NCBI RefSeq assembly: GCF_012927345.1
Contig: NZ_JABBGJ010000011.1
Coordinates: 62,001-126,000, forward strand
From: Paraburkholderia polaris
Lineage (GTDB): Bacteria; Pseudomonadota; Gammaproteobacteria; Burkholderiales; Burkholderiaceae
DNA: 64,000 nt
Direction: 5' to 3'
This document shows positions 17,628 through 27,399 of this stretch, in pieces. The notes below the pieces were generated by a model. The model was not told the origin of the DNA, searched no databases, and worked only from the letters and a program-made list of their open reading frames with translations. How positions within the stretch are numbered: position 1 is the first letter of the stretch; the number at the start of each line of letters is the position of its first letter. The translations under genes and the position numbers were made by a program.

Positions 17628-18254
17628 ATGGGGTCGGTCTCGATGCAATCGCAAGCCAGCTCGCGCGGCGAGCGTCTGTCCGCTTTTGTCGACGGCGAAT
17701 TATTCGGCGAAGAGCATCTGAACACGTTTGTGTCCGAGCTGGACGGCGACGATCGTGCCGCCTGGTCGTGCTATCACCTGATCGGCGACGCCCTGCGTTC
17801 TGACGATCTGGCGGTCAGCCCGGCGGCGAGCAGCGCGTTCCTGAGCGGTTTTGCTGCACGTTTCGACAACGAGCCGCACGTGCTCGCGCCTGCTGCAATG
17901 CCGGTTGCGCGTCGTTTGCTGGCGCTGCGTCGCCGCGTTATGCCGGCCTTTGCTGTTGCCGCTGCTGCCGCTACGCTGACGTGGATCGTCGTGCCGCAAC
18001 TGCAAGGCGTGCCGGGTGGCCCCGGCATCGCGCAAGTCGCGTCGCTCCAGTCGCATGGCGATTCGCTGCAACGCGTGGCCATGGCGTCGGTGCCCGCCGC
18101 TACGCTCCAGCCGGTCGCGCAAGACGCCAACATCATTCGTGACGCCAGTCTCGATCAGTATCTGGAAGCTCACCAGCAATTCGCGCAACAACCGGTCATG
18201 CCGGGCTCGATGCCGCTGATTCGCGCTGCCGCAGTTTCTACGCAAGGCCAATAG
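17628..18254 (+). CDS. rseA: Anti-sigma-E factor RseA
   Basis: Inner-membrane protein that holds RpoE inactive. The 208-residue product has the N-terminal RseA/MucA sigma-binding helices (ERLSAFVDGELFGEEHLNTFVSEL), one membrane helix (about 107-125, PAFAVAAAAATLTWIVVP) and a periplasmic tail that RseB would bind. Two close in-frame ATGs exist. The one at 17628 is preceded by GGGAG at 4 bp and is preferred; 17616 is possible. RseB starts 4 bp after the stop, so the two are coupled. Confidence 0.9.
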   Translation: MGSVSMQSQASSRGERLSAFVDGELFGEEHLNTFVSELDGDDRAAWSCYHLIGDALRSDDLAVSPAASSAFLSGFAARFDNEPHVLAPAAMPVARRLLALRRRVMPAFAVAAAAATLTWIVVPQLQGVPGGPGIAQVASLQSHGDSLQRVAMASVPAATLQPVAQDANIIRDASLDQYLEAHQQFAQQPVMPGSMPLIRAAAVSTQGQ

Positions 18255-18258
18255 TTTG

Positions 18259-19302
18259 ATGCAGACTCCGCGGTTGAATAAAACGACTATCTGGGGGCGG
18301 CTGCCGGCATTTCTGTTCTGCGCAGCCGTATTGTTGTCCGCTACACCGCGGGTCTTTGCACAAACCGACGATCCGCTCGTCGCCCGTCGCACGGCCGCGG
18401 AGCTGCTCGATCGAATCCATCAGGCCGCCCAGCAGCAGAACTACGAAGGCGCGTTCGTGTATCAGCGCGGCAATTTCGTTCAGACGTCGCAGATCGCACA
18501 CTACGCGACCCGCACTGACGGCGAATACGAGCAACTCGAAAGCCTCGACGGCAAGCCGCGCAAAATGCTTCGCCACAACGAAGATCTCTACACGTTCGTG
18601 CCAGAGCGGCATCTGTGCGTGGTCGAGAAGCGCCAGAACAAAGATTCATTCCCTGCGCTGCTGGCTGTAAGCGGCGAGCAGGTGCTGTCTGTGTACGAGC
18701 CGAAGCTGCTCGGCGACGACCGCGTCGCGGGTGTTGACAGTCAGGTGATCGAGCTCGACCCGAAAGACGCATACCGCTTTGCTTACAAGCTGTGGGCCGA
18801 CAAGAAGACTGGCCTGCTGCTGCGTGCGCAGACGCTTGACCCGAACGGCCAGGTGCTCGAGCAGTTGTCGTTTTCGCAGATTCGCATTGGTGTGCCGGTC
18901 GACAAGACCGCCATTGTCAACGGCATTCGTAATACGACAGGTTGGACCGTAGTGCGTCCGCCGGTCGAGCCGGTCGATATGGCTGCGCAAGGCTGGCAGA
19001 TCACACCGACGGTGCCGGGCTTCCGCAAGATTCGCGAACTGCGCCGCCCAATGGCCGCGCGCGACGCGGGCCAGCCGACCATTCCGGTCGATCAGGCAGT
19101 ATTCTCTGACGGCCTCGCGGCCATTTCGGTGTTTGTCGAGCCGGTCGAGAACAACACCCGCAAGGAAGGTGCGGGCAGCAGCGGCGCCACACACGTGTTG
19201 GTCAAGCGGCGCGGCGACTTCTGGATTACTCTGCTTGGTGAAGTGCCCCAGACCACATTGCAGCAATTTGCGTCTGCCATAGAATATAAAGCTCCGAAGT
19301 AA
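18259..19302 (+). CDS. rseB: Periplasmic sigma-E regulator RseB/MucB
   Basis: 347-residue secreted protein that binds the periplasmic part of RseA and protects it from proteolysis until stress signals release it. A signal peptide (residues 1-34, ending TPRVFA) is followed by the MucB/RseB N-terminal domain (ELLDRIHQAAQQQNYEGAFVYQRG, then a LolA-like fold) and the smaller C-terminal domain (about 215-345). The length fits the family. rseC is not present; mucD follows directly. Confidence 0.94.
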   Translation: MQTPRLNKTTIWGRLPAFLFCAAVLLSATPRVFAQTDDPLVARRTAAELLDRIHQAAQQQNYEGAFVYQRGNFVQTSQIAHYATRTDGEYEQLESLDGKPRKMLRHNEDLYTFVPERHLCVVEKRQNKDSFPALLAVSGEQVLSVYEPKLLGDDRVAGVDSQVIELDPKDAYRFAYKLWADKKTGLLLRAQTLDPNGQVLEQLSFSQIRIGVPVDKTAIVNGIRNTTGWTVVRPPVEPVDMAAQGWQITPTVPGFRKIRELRRPMAARDAGQPTIPVDQAVFSDGLAAISVFVEPVENNTRKEGAGSSGATHVLVKRRGDFWITLLGEVPQTTLQQFASAIEYKAPK

Positions 19303-19339
19303 TCCTCCGAATCACTCGAATCCCTCGGCTTGCTACGAT

Positions 19340-20854
19340 ATGACGACTTTCTCGGTGCGCAAATTCCTCGCGGCCGCGGTGGTAGCGGCGTGTTTGCCGC
19401 TCGTGCCGCACACGGCGTCGGCGGCTCCCGCAGCCAATCTGCCCGACTTCACTGACCTCGTCGACAAGGTCGGCCCAGCAGTCGTCAACATTCGCACGAC
19501 CACGCGCGTGTCAAACAGCGGTGCTCGTGGTGGATTGCCGCCAGGTATGGACGACGGCGACATGTCGGAGTTTTTCCGGCGCTTCTTCGGCATCCCGTTG
19601 CCGCAGTCGCCGCAATCGCCGGGTACGCCGCGCGGTGGCGATAATGGTGGGAGCGGTAGCGGCGGCAACCAGGACTCGCCGGATAATAGCGATTCCGAAC
19701 AGAATAGCGGCGTCGGTTCAGGCTTCATCCTGTCGGCGGATGGCTACGTGATGACCAACGCGCACGTGGTCGATGACGCGGACACCATTTACGTCACGCT
19801 CACCGACAAGCGCGAATTCAAGGCGAAGCTGATCGGCGTAGACGATCGGACCGATGTTGCCGTCGTGAAGATTAGCGCTGCCAATTTGCCGACCATCACG
19901 ATCGGCGACTCGAACAAGGTGCGTGTAGGCGAGTGGGTGGTCGCGATCGGTTCGCCGTTCGGTCTCGAGAACACGGTGACGGCCGGTATCGTCAGCGCCA
20001 AGGGGCGTGATACGGGCGACTACCTGCCGTTCATCCAGACCGACGTGGCCGTCAATCCGGGTAACTCGGGCGGCCCGCTGATCAATATGCAGGGCGAAGT
20101 GATCGGCATCAACTCGCAGATCTACAGTCGTACTGGCGGTTTCATGGGCATCTCGTTCGCCATTCCGATCGACGAGGCAATGCGCGTGGCCGATCAGCTG
20201 AAGGCCTCGGGTAAGGTCGTGCGCGGTCGGATCGCGGTGGCGATCGGCGAAGTGACGAAGGACGTGGCCGACTCGCTCGGTCTGCCGAAGGCGCAGGGTG
20301 CGCTGGTCAGTAGCGTCGAACCGGGCGGTCCTGCGGACAAGGCTGGCGTGCAGCCGGGCGACATCATCCTGAAGTTCAACGGTCATTCGGTCGACACGGC
20401 AACGGACTTGCCGCGCATGGTCGGCGATACGAAGCCGGGCACCAAGTCGACTATTACGATCTGGCGCAAGGGTCAGACGCGCGATCTGCCGGTCACGATT
20501 GCCGAGATGCAGCCGGACAAGACTGCCAAGGCGGACGAGAAGAAGGCGCCGGTGCCGAAGCAGCGCGCCACGAACGTGCTGGGTCTTGCCGTTAGCGATA
20601 TCCCTGCTGACCAGATGAAGGCGCTGAAACTGCATAACGGCGTGCAGATCGACGCAGTAGACGGCCCGGCCGTGCGCGTCGGGCTGCAAAAGGGCGACAT
20701 CGTCCTGCGGGTGGGCGATACCGATATCACGAGCGCGAAGCAGTTCGACGACCTGACCTCGCACCTCGACCCGCAGAAGATGGTCGCGCTGCTGGTCCGT
20801 CGTGGCGAGAACACGCAGTTCGTGCCGATTCGCCCGCGCAGCGCGCAGAAGTGA
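19340..20854 (+). CDS. mucD: Do-like periplasmic serine protease MucD/DegP
   Basis: 504-residue HtrA-family protease and chaperone acting on misfolded envelope proteins, part of the sigma-E regulon. It has a signal peptide (about 1-28), a Gly/Ser/Asn-rich linker (about 75-125), and a trypsin-like domain with His in MTNAHVV, Asp in DDRTDVAVVKI and Ser in NPGNSGGPL. Two PDZ domains follow (about 285-375 and 400-495). Its stop overlaps the next start by 4 bp. Confidence 0.95.
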   Translation: MTTFSVRKFLAAAVVAACLPLVPHTASAAPAANLPDFTDLVDKVGPAVVNIRTTTRVSNSGARGGLPPGMDDGDMSEFFRRFFGIPLPQSPQSPGTPRGGDNGGSGSGGNQDSPDNSDSEQNSGVGSGFILSADGYVMTNAHVVDDADTIYVTLTDKREFKAKLIGVDDRTDVAVVKISAANLPTITIGDSNKVRVGEWVVAIGSPFGLENTVTAGIVSAKGRDTGDYLPFIQTDVAVNPGNSGGPLINMQGEVIGINSQIYSRTGGFMGISFAIPIDEAMRVADQLKASGKVVRGRIAVAIGEVTKDVADSLGLPKAQGALVSSVEPGGPADKAGVQPGDIILKFNGHSVDTATDLPRMVGDTKPGTKSTITIWRKGQTRDLPVTIAEMQPDKTAKADEKKAPVPKQRATNVLGLAVSDIPADQMKALKLHNGVQIDAVDGPAVRVGLQKGDIVLRVGDTDITSAKQFDDLTSHLDPQKMVALLVRRGENTQFVPIRPRSAQK

Positions 20855-21126
20855 AGAAGGTGGCGCCGCTCACGCTCTACGGGCGCGCATGGTGCCACTT
20901 GTGCGACGACATGCGTGCCGCGCTCGAGCCTTTGCTGGTTGAATTCGGCGCGCAGGTACTCGTGGTCGACATCGACACCGATCCCTTGCTGGAAGCGCGT
21001 TATAACGAACTGGTGCCGGTTCTGGTCTGCGACGGCGTCGAACTGTGTCACTACCACCTTGACGCGGAGCGGGTTCGTGCCGCGCTCGCCGCACGCTTCG
21101 TGGCGGCGTATCCGGGGTCCAGTTAA
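20851..21126 (+). CDS. Glutaredoxin-family thioredoxin-fold protein
   Basis: 91-residue thioredoxin-fold protein with the redox motif C-H-L-C after LTLYGRAWCHLCDDM, and the cis-Pro region LVPVLVCDGVELCHY. It belongs to the DUF836/glutaredoxin-like group (YruB type). GTG start overlapping the mucD stop by 4 bp implies coupled translation with the periplasmic protease. It has no signal peptide, so it acts in the cytoplasm. Substrate unknown. Confidence 0.82.
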   Translation: MKKVAPLTLYGRAWCHLCDDMRAALEPLLVEFGAQVLVVDIDTDPLLEARYNELVPVLVCDGVELCHYHLDAERVRAALAARFVAAYPGSS

Positions 21127-21185
21127 GGGCCCAAAAACCGGCGCGAACGTGCGCTGTTCACACCCCGTTTCACGTCTCTCCTGTC

Positions 21186-21228
21186 GACCAGAGCTGGCGC
21201 TTCAGCGCTTACTCTGGTCCCGTGCAGG
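21186..21228 (+). ncRNA. Stem-loop element, copy 2, upstream of lepA
   Basis: Arms 21186-21193 (GACCAGAG) and 21212-21219 (CTCTGGTC) form a perfect 8-bp stem around an 18-nt loop containing GGCGCTTCAGCGCTT, then CCGTGCAGG. It matches the plsX-leader copy in loop, spacing and downstream bases. The stem bases differ in pairs. It may be a small RNA or leader element and could belong to the Rfam betaproteobacterial toxic small RNA family, which a covariance search would settle. Confidence 0.55.
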
Positions 21229-21324
21229 ATAGTTGCTGAGCCGTCTTTTCCACCCGAGCCTCGCAAGATGCGCCGGGCGATAGCCTTTTCGGCTAAAATA
21301 GATAGGTTTTTCACCTACTTACAA

Positions 21325-21358
21325 GGCGTGCTCCGCTATTGTCCGAGCGCGCCTTTTT
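21325..21358 (+). terminator. Intrinsic terminator/attenuator just before lepA
   Basis: Nine-bp stem GGCGTGCTC/GAGCGCGCC (one G-T pair), 11-nt loop, five T. It ends 17 bp before the lepA ATG and leaves no obvious room for a promoter after it, so lepA transcription must read through it. Two small hairpins with TTTTC loops (TAGCC/GGCTA and TAGGT/ACCTA) lie just upstream. Confidence 0.6.
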
Positions 21359-21375
21359 CGCTTGATCGGTACTGA

Positions 21376-23169
21376 ATGGATCATATTCGTAACTTCTCGA
21401 TCATTGCGCACATCGACCATGGCAAGTCGACGCTCGCCGATCGCATCATCCAGATTTGCGGCGGCCTGTCCGACCGTGAGATGGAATCTCAAGTGCTCGA
21501 CTCGATGGATCTCGAGCGCGAGCGCGGCATCACCATCAAGGCACAAACCGCCGCACTGACGTACAAGGCCCGCGACGGGCAGATCTATAACCTGAACATG
21601 ATCGACACGCCGGGCCACGTCGACTTCTCGTACGAAGTCAGCCGCTCGCTGTCCGCATGCGAAGGCGCGTTGCTGGTCGTCGACGCGAGCCAGGGCGTGG
21701 AAGCGCAAACCGTGGCCAACTGCTACACGGCGATCGAACTCGGCGTCGACGTGATTCCGGTGCTCAACAAGATCGACCTGCCGGCCGCGAATCCCGAGAA
21801 CGCAATCGAAGAAATCGAAGACGTGATCGGCATCGACGCAACGGATGCTACGCATTGCAGCGCGAAGACCGGCCTGGGCGTGGAAGACGTGATCGAGGCG
21901 CTGATTGCCAAAGTGCCGCCGCCGAAGGGTGATCCGGAAGCGCCGTTGCAGGCGCTGATCATCGACTCGTGGTTCGACAACTACGTCGGCGTCGTGATGC
22001 TGGTGCGTCTGAAGAACGGCACGCTGCGTCCGAAAGACAAGATCCGCATGATGGCGACCGGCGCGCAGTACCCGGTCGAACATATCGGCGTGTTCACACC
22101 TAAGTCGAAGAATCTCGAGTCGTTGTCGGCGGGGCAGGTGGGCTTCATCATCGCCGGCATCAAGGAATTGGCCGCCGCCAAGGTGGGCGACACCGTCACG
22201 CTGGTGAACCGTCCGGCTGCCGAGCCACTGCCGGGCTTCAAGGAAGTGAAGCCGCAGGTGTTCGCCGGTCTCTATCCGGTTGAAGCGAACCAGTACGACG
22301 CGCTGCGTGATTCGCTGGAAAAGCTGAAGCTGAACGACGCCTCGCTGCAGTACGAGCCGGAAGTCTCGCAGGCGCTCGGCTTCGGTTTCCGTTGCGGCTT
22401 CCTCGGGCTGCTGCACATGGAGATCGTGCAGGAACGTCTTGAACGCGAGTTCGACATGGACCTGATCACCACGGCGCCGACCGTGGTGTACGAAGTCCTG
22501 CAGCGCGATGGCACGACCATCATGGTCGAAAATCCGGCCAAGATGCCGGAGCCTTCGAAGATCGAAGAAGTACGCGAGCCGATCGTCACCGTGAATCTGT
22601 ACATGCCGCAAGAGTACGTCGGCGCCGTGATCACGCTGTGTACGAACAAGCGTGGCAACCAGATCAACATGCAGTATCGCGGCCGCCAGGTGCAACTGAC
22701 CTACGAAATCCCAATGGGCGAAGTCGTGCTCGATTTCTTCGATCGTCTGAAGTCGATCTCGCGCGGTTACGCGTCGATGGATTACGAGTTCAAGGAATAT
22801 CGCGCGGCGGATGTCGTGAAGGTCGACATGCTGATCAACGGCGACAAGGTGGATGCATTGTCCGTGATCGTGCACCGTTCGCAGAGCCAGTATCGCGGCC
22901 GCGAAGTGGCGGCGAAGATGCGCGAGCTGATCCCGCGTCAAATGTACGACGTTGCGATTCAGGCCACCATCGGCTCGAACATTATTGCGCGCGAGAACAT
23001 TAAAGCCTTGCGTAAGAACGTGCTGGCAAAATGCTACGGCGGCGATATTAGTCGTAAGAAGAAGCTGCTGGAAAAGCAAAAGGCAGGCAAGAAGCGAATG
23101 AAGCAGGTCGGGTCCGTCGAGATTCCGCAAGAGGCTTTCCTCGCGATTCTGCGTGTCGAAGACAAATAA
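21376..23169 (+). CDS. lepA: Elongation factor 4 (LepA)
   Basis: 597-residue translational GTPase that helps ribosome biogenesis and back-translocation. G1 is [11 protein letters not shown]2 lies in [13 protein letters not shown]3 is DTPGHVDF and G4 is NKIDLP. The LepA-specific C-terminal domain ends with [20 protein letters not shown]. No good Shine-Dalgarno is seen; the leader has the terminator-like hairpin at 21325-21358. lepB follows 18 bp later, as in E. coli. Confidence 0.97.
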   Translation: MDHIRNFSIIAHIDHGKSTLADRIIQICGGLSDREMESQVLDSMDLERERGITIKAQTAALTYKARDGQIYNLNMIDTPGHVDFSYEVSRSLSACEGALLVVDASQGVEAQTVANCYTAIELGVDVIPVLNKIDLPAANPENAIEEIEDVIGIDATDATHCSAKTGLGVEDVIEALIAKVPPPKGDPEAPLQALIIDSWFDNYVGVVMLVRLKNGTLRPKDKIRMMATGAQYPVEHIGVFTPKSKNLESLSAGQVGFIIAGIKELAAAKVGDTVTLVNRPAAEPLPGFKEVKPQVFAGLYPVEANQYDALRDSLEKLKLNDASLQYEPEVSQALGFGFRCGFLGLLHMEIVQERLEREFDMDLITTAPTVVYEVLQRDGTTIMVENPAKMPEPSKIEEVREPIVTVNLYMPQEYVGAVITLCTNKRGNQINMQYRGRQVQLTYEIPMGEVVLDFFDRLKSISRGYASMDYEFKEYRAADVVKVDMLINGDKVDALSVIVHRSQSQYRGREVAAKMRELIPRQMYDVAIQATIGSNIIARENIKALRKNVLAKCYGGDISRKKKLLEKQKAGKKRMKQVGSVEIPQEAFLAILRVEDK

Positions 23170-23187
23170 GACGAACAACGGAACCCT

Positions 23188-24081
23188 ATGAATTTTGCGC
23201 TGATTCTTTTTGTGCTCGTCATTTTGACGGGCGTCGCATGGGTCGCAGACAAACTGGTTTTCATGCCGCAACGGCGCCGCGCGGCGGATGCTGTGGTCGC
23301 GGAGTTCGACCGCCAGCAGGCACGCGTCGGCGAGCGTTTCGCCGACGAAAACGCGGCGCAAACACGCGCCCGTCTGCGTGACGACAAGCTGCGTCAGCCG
23401 TGGTGGCTCGAGTATTCGGCGAGCTTTTTCCCGGTGATTCTGGTGGTGTTCGTGGTGCGCTCGTTTGTGGTCGAGCCGTTCAAGATTCCTTCAGGCTCGA
23501 TGGTGCCGACGCTGCTGGTGGGCGACTTCATCCTCGTCAATAAATTTAACTACGGCATCCGTCTGCCGATCACCAACACGAAGATCACCGAAGGCCGTCC
23601 GCTCGAGCGCGGCGACGTGGTGGTGTTCCGTTACCCGAAAGACGAATCGGTCGACTACATCAAGCGCGTGATTGGCCTGCCGGGCGACACCGTTGCTTAT
23701 CAGGACAAGCAACTGACGATCAACGGTAAGCCGGTGCCGGAAACGGCGCTGCCCGACTATCTCGATGAAGAGCGTCTCGGCTACGCGAAGCAGTTCGAAG
23801 AAGATCTCGACGGCCGCAAGAACGCGATTCTGAACAATCCCGCAGTGCCACCGTTCATCGTTGGCGCGGAAGATTATCCGTATCGCGATAACTGCACGTA
23901 CAACGCACGCGGCGTGATCTGCAAAGTGCCGCCGGGCAATTACTTCATGATGGGCGACAACCGCGATAACAGCGCGGATAGCCGTTACTGGGGTTTTGCG
24001 CCGGATAAGAATGTCGTCGGCCGCGCGTTTTTCATCTGGATGAACTTCAGCGATCTGAAACGCATCGGCTCATTCCACTGA
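23188..24081 (+). CDS. lepB: Signal peptidase I
   Basis: 297-residue inner-membrane protease that removes signal peptides from secreted proteins. Two membrane helices (about 1-25 and 77-95) precede the periplasmic catalytic domain. The catalytic Ser is about residue 104 in IPSGSMVPTL and the catalytic Lys about residue 159 in DYIKRVIGLPGD. The box GDNRDNSADSRYWG is near the end. Operon partner of lepA. Confidence 0.96.
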   Translation: MNFALILFVLVILTGVAWVADKLVFMPQRRRAADAVVAEFDRQQARVGERFADENAAQTRARLRDDKLRQPWWLEYSASFFPVILVVFVVRSFVVEPFKIPSGSMVPTLLVGDFILVNKFNYGIRLPITNTKITEGRPLERGDVVVFRYPKDESVDYIKRVIGLPGDTVAYQDKQLTINGKPVPETALPDYLDEERLGYAKQFEEDLDGRKNAILNNPAVPPFIVGAEDYPYRDNCTYNARGVICKVPPGNYFMMGDNRDNSADSRYWGFAPDKNVVGRAFFIWMNFSDLKRIGSFH

Positions 24082-24103
24082 GCACGCATGCCTTGATTGC
24101 ACG

Positions 24104-24152
24104 ACACGCCGCGCAGGTGGCCCACACTTAGGTCACATCAGTCGCGGCGTGT
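24104..24152 (+). promoter_or_regulatory. Long stem-loop between lepB and rnc (possible RNase III site)
   Basis: Perfect 10-bp inverted repeat ACACGCCGCG (24104-24113) and CGCGGCGTGT (24143-24152) with a 29-nt loop, not followed by T residues. RNase III of E. coli controls its own operon by cleaving such a stem-loop in the rnc leader. The same role here is inference. It lies 105 bp before rnc. Confidence 0.4.
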
Positions 24153-24244
24153 TATCACGCTACTTTAAGAATCCGCGGTAACGTCGCTTCACCACGCTTT
24201 TTCCGCTGGCCGTCCCGCGTTTTCGCCGGGGCAGGCGCCCGCGT

Positions 24245-24250
24245 TATACT
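24245..24250 (+). promoter_or_regulatory. -10 element placed for a leaderless rnc transcript
   Basis: TATACT ends 6 bp before the rnc ATG, and a weak -35 (TTCGCC) lies 17 bp upstream. Transcription from it would begin at or next to the start codon. There is no Shine-Dalgarno before the ATG. Confidence 0.35.
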
Positions 24251-24256
24251 CTGCCC

Positions 24257-25525
24257 ATGCCCCTATCTCCGTTGGAAAGCCGTCTGCGCTACGAATTTCG
24301 CAATGCGGAATTGTTGCGCCAGGCTTTAACGCACCGCAGTCATAGTTCCACGCACAACGAACGGCTCGAGTTTCTCGGCGACTCCGTTCTAAATTGCGCG
24401 GTGGCTGCGCTTTTGTTCCAACGTTTCGGCAAATTGGACGAAGGCGATCTGTCGCGCGTCCGCGCCAATCTGGTCAAACAGCAGTCGCTTTACGAAATCG
24501 CTCAGGCCCTCAATATCTCCGAAGGCCTCCGTCTTGGTGAGGGTGAGCTGCGCAGCGGCGGCTTCCGCCGCCCGTCGATCCTTGCTGACACGCTGGAAGC
24601 CGTGCTGGGCGCGGTGTTCCTCGACGGCGGGTTCGATGCCGCCCAAACGGTCATCAAGCGTCTTTACGTGCCGATCCTCGATCACATCGACCCGCGCACG
24701 CTCGGCAAAGACGCCAAGACACTGCTGCAGGAATATCTGCAGGGTCACAAGATCGCGTTGCCGACGTACACGGTCGTCGCGACGCATGGTGCAGCGCACA
24801 ATCAGCAATTTGAAGTCGAATGCACGGTGCCGAAGCTGGACGTCAAAGTGTCCGGTTCCGGCGCGAGCCGTCGCGCGGCCGAGCAGGCCGCGGCCAAGAA
24901 GGCGCTCGATGAGGTGATGGCCGCCGCGCCCGCCGTGGTCGCCAAGTCCAAGCGCTCGAAAGGCGCCCGCGCGGCGAAGAATGCCGAGCCGGAGATCGTG
25001 CCCGGTGTGACCGGCGTGCAGGCCGCGCTCGATTTGCGCAGCCCGGATCGCAAGAATGAACGCGGCGCCGGGCGCGGTGAGGCTCGCACCGTGGCAGCAG
25101 CAGAGTCCGCAGCCGAACGTCCGACCCTGACGGCGACATCCGCGCCGCTGGCAGTGATTCGCGCCGCGCACGTCGAATACAGCGGACAGGACAAGTCGGA
25201 GCGCGCGGATAGGGCGGAGAGAGCCGACAAAGCCGACAAAGCAGCGACGGACAAGTCAGCCGAAAAGCTGGACGCCAAATCGGCTGAAGTCAGATCCGAC
25301 GGCGCCAAGCCCGCGGACGCCACGCCCGTGGACGCAAAACCTGCAGAAGCGAAGCCGGCCGACGCCAAACCGGAAGCCTCCACCGTCCGCATCGCCGACA
25401 AACACCGCAGCCGGGAAACCACCCCCGGTGCAGCCGTGCCCACGCCCGGCGTGCCGGCACCTGTCGAACACGAACCCGGCGTAGCCGACGCGGTGCAAAT
25501 CCGCGTCGCCGATGCGGGCCATTGA
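24257..25525 (+). CDS. rnc: Ribonuclease III with long C-terminal extension
   Basis: Cuts double-stranded RNA in rRNA and mRNA processing. Catalytic domain residues about 1-150 contain [12 protein letters not shown] and [15 protein letters not shown], with the metal-binding Glu/Asp. The double-stranded RNA-binding domain spans about 155-225 ([13 protein letters not shown] to [14 protein letters not shown]). A typical RNase III ends there at about 226 residues. This one continues for about 195 residues, low-complexity Ala/Lys/Asp/Glu/Pro with repeated [12 protein letters not shown] units, likely disordered. First gene of rnc-era-recO-pdxJ-acpS. Confidence 0.93.
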   Translation: MPLSPLESRLRYEFRNAELLRQALTHRSHSSTHNERLEFLGDSVLNCAVAALLFQRFGKLDEGDLSRVRANLVKQQSLYEIAQALNISEGLRLGEGELRSGGFRRPSILADTLEAVLGAVFLDGGFDAAQTVIKRLYVPILDHIDPRTLGKDAKTLLQEYLQGHKIALPTYTVVATHGAAHNQQFEVECTVPKLDVKVSGSGASRRAAEQAAAKKALDEVMAAAPAVVAKSKRSKGARAAKNAEPEIVPGVTGVQAALDLRSPDRKNERGAGRGEARTVAAAESAAERPTLTATSAPLAVIRAAHVEYSGQDKSERADRAERADKADKAATDKSAEKLDAKSAEVRSDGAKPADATPVDAKPAEAKPADAKPEASTVRIADKHRSRETTPGAAVPTPGVPAPVEHEPGVADAVQIRVADAGH

Positions 25526-25580
25526 TTGCCATCGGCGCGTCATTCCTCGCGCGCCGATCTGAACTTGCCGTAGCCCGAAT

Positions 25581-26480
25581 ATGAACGCTCCCACTCCCAC
25601 TGGTTTTCGCTGCGGCATGGTCGCGATCGTCGGCCGCCCGAACGTCGGCAAATCCACGCTGATGAACGCGCTGGTCGGCCAGAAAGTCAGTATCACGTCG
25701 CGCAAGGCGCAGACCACGCGCCACCGCATCACCGGCATTCATACGCTTGAAGACGCGCAGTACATCTTCGTCGACACGCCGGGTTTCCAGACCAAGCACA
25801 GTGGCGCACTGAATCGTTCGCTCAACCGCGCGGTGACGTCCACGCTGAGTTCGGTCGACGCGATCCTGTTCGTGATCGAAGCCGGCCGCTTCGGCCCGGA
25901 TGACCAGAAGGTGCTCGATCTGATTCCGCCGTCGGTGCCCACGCTGCTGATCGCGAACAAGCTCGATCGCGTGTCGGATAAGGACTCGCTGTTTCCGTTC
26001 ATGCAGCAGGTGAGCGCGCTGCGCCAGTTCAACGAGATCGTGCCGCTGTCGGCGAAGAATCCGGACGACATCAAGCGTTTGATGGCGACGATCAAGCCGT
26101 TCCTGCCGGAAGGCGCGCCGATCTACGGCGAAGACGACCTGACCGATCGTAGCGAGCGTTTTCTTGCCGCCGAAATCCTGCGCGAAAAAGTGTTCCGCTG
26201 GACTGGCGACGAACTGCCGTACACAAGCACCGTACTGATCGACAAGTTCGAAACCGAAGGGCGTCTGCGGCGCATTTTCGCGACCATTTTGGTGGAGCGC
26301 GATACGCAAAAAGCGATGATCATCGGCCAGAAGGGCGCCAAGCTAAAGCAGATCAGCACTGAAGCGCGCCTCGATATGGAAAAACTGTTCGACGGCCCGG
26401 TGTATCTGGAAACCTTCATCAAGGTGAAGAGCGGCTGGGCGGACAACGAAGCCGGGCTCCGTGCGTATGGGTACGAATGA
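25581..26480 (+). CDS. era: GTPase Era
   Basis: 299-residue GTPase that binds 16S rRNA and the membrane during small-subunit maturation. G1 [11 protein letters not shown]3 DTPGFQ, G4 NKLD, then a C-terminal KH domain with [14 protein letters not shown]. Complete and of normal length. The end overlaps the recO start. Confidence 0.97.
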   Translation: MNAPTPTGFRCGMVAIVGRPNVGKSTLMNALVGQKVSITSRKAQTTRHRITGIHTLEDAQYIFVDTPGFQTKHSGALNRSLNRAVTSTLSSVDAILFVIEAGRFGPDDQKVLDLIPPSVPTLLIANKLDRVSDKDSLFPFMQQVSALRQFNEIVPLSAKNPDDIKRLMATIKPFLPEGAPIYGEDDLTDRSERFLAAEILREKVFRWTGDELPYTSTVLIDKFETEGRLRRIFATILVERDTQKAMIIGQKGAKLKQISTEARLDMEKLFDGPVYLETFIKVKSGWADNEAGLRAYGYE

Positions 26481-27399
26481 CGCGTGGATGACGCTGAATT
26501 CCGACGCTGACCCGGACGACTCGGCGCCGGCAGCGCCGGCACGCGAGCCGTCCAAACCCGCTCGCAGTACCAAAAAATCCTCATCGAGCGCCAGAAGCGC
26601 TCAGGGTGCTCAAAGCGGTGCTCAAAGCGCCGAAGGCGAGCCGAGCAAAGCGCCGGCGCGCCGCGCACCGCGCACCTCCGCTTCCGATTACCGGATCGCG
26701 GAGCAACCCGCTTTCGTCCTGCACAGCTATCCGTACCGTGAGACCAGTCTGATCATCGACGTGCTGTCGCGAGATCACGGCCGTCTCGCGCTCGTCGCAA
26801 AGGGTGCGAAACGTCCGCACTCCGCTTTGCGCGGCGTGCTGCAGACTTTCCAGCCGCTTGCGTTGTCATGGTCCGGCAAATCCGAAGTGCGTACGCTGAC
26901 CGGCGCCGAATGGGTCGGCGGCATGTTGCCTTTAGCGGGCGGCGCGCTGCTCTGCGGTTTCTATGTCAATGAACTGCTGGTCAAATTCTGCGCACGCGAA
27001 GACCCGCATCCGCAACTGTTCCATCACTACGTCGTCACGATGACGCGCCTCGCGCATGACGAACCGCCCGTGCAGGTGCTGCGTTCTTTCGAACGTGTGC
27101 TGCTGCGGGAAACCGGTTATGCGATGGCGCTCGATCGCACCGTTGCGCGCAAAGCGGTGCAGGCCGAAGGCCGCTACGTGTTCGACCCGGAGCGCGGCGT
27201 GCGCGACGCATCCGACGATCTGCCCGCGCAATGGCCGGTGATCGTCGGACAAACCTTGCTCGATATGGAAAAGGACGATTACCATCGAGCGCAGACGGTG
27301 GCGCAAAGCAAAACGCTGATGCGCTTTCTGCTCAACACTTACCTTGGCGGCACGCCGCTCGCGACGCGCCAGATACTGATCGACTTGCAGAACTTATGA
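26467..27399 (+). CDS. recO: DNA repair protein RecO with N-terminal extension
   Basis: Loads RecA with RecF/RecR and anneals ssDNA. The RecO OB-fold begins only at about residue 77 ([37 protein letters not shown] in short), followed by the helical C-terminal domain. The first 75 residues are a Ser/Ala/Pro/Lys/Arg-rich low-complexity stretch not found in E. coli RecO. The zinc-finger cysteines of some RecO proteins are absent. Start at ATG 26467, overlapping the era end by 14 bp; a GTG two codons earlier is also possible. Confidence 0.92.
   Translation: MGTNDAWMTLNSDADPDDSAPAAPAREPSKPARSTKKSSSSARSAQGAQSGAQSAEGEPSKAPARRAPRTSASDYRIAEQPAFVLHSYPYRETSLIIDVLSRDHGRLALVAKGAKRPHSALRGVLQTFQPLALSWSGKSEVRTLTGAEWVGGMLPLAGGALLCGFYVNELLVKFCAREDPHPQLFHHYVVTMTRLAHDEPPVQVLRSFERVLLRETGYAMALDRTVARKAVQAEGRYVFDPERGVRDASDDLPAQWPVIVGQTLLDMEKDDYHRAQTVAQSKTLMRFLLNTYLGGTPLATRQILIDLQNL

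Noticed and set aside
21319..23361. A 680-codon minus-strand open frame opposite lepA
   Set aside because: Antisense shadow of lepA, His/Arg-rich, no recognisable domain.
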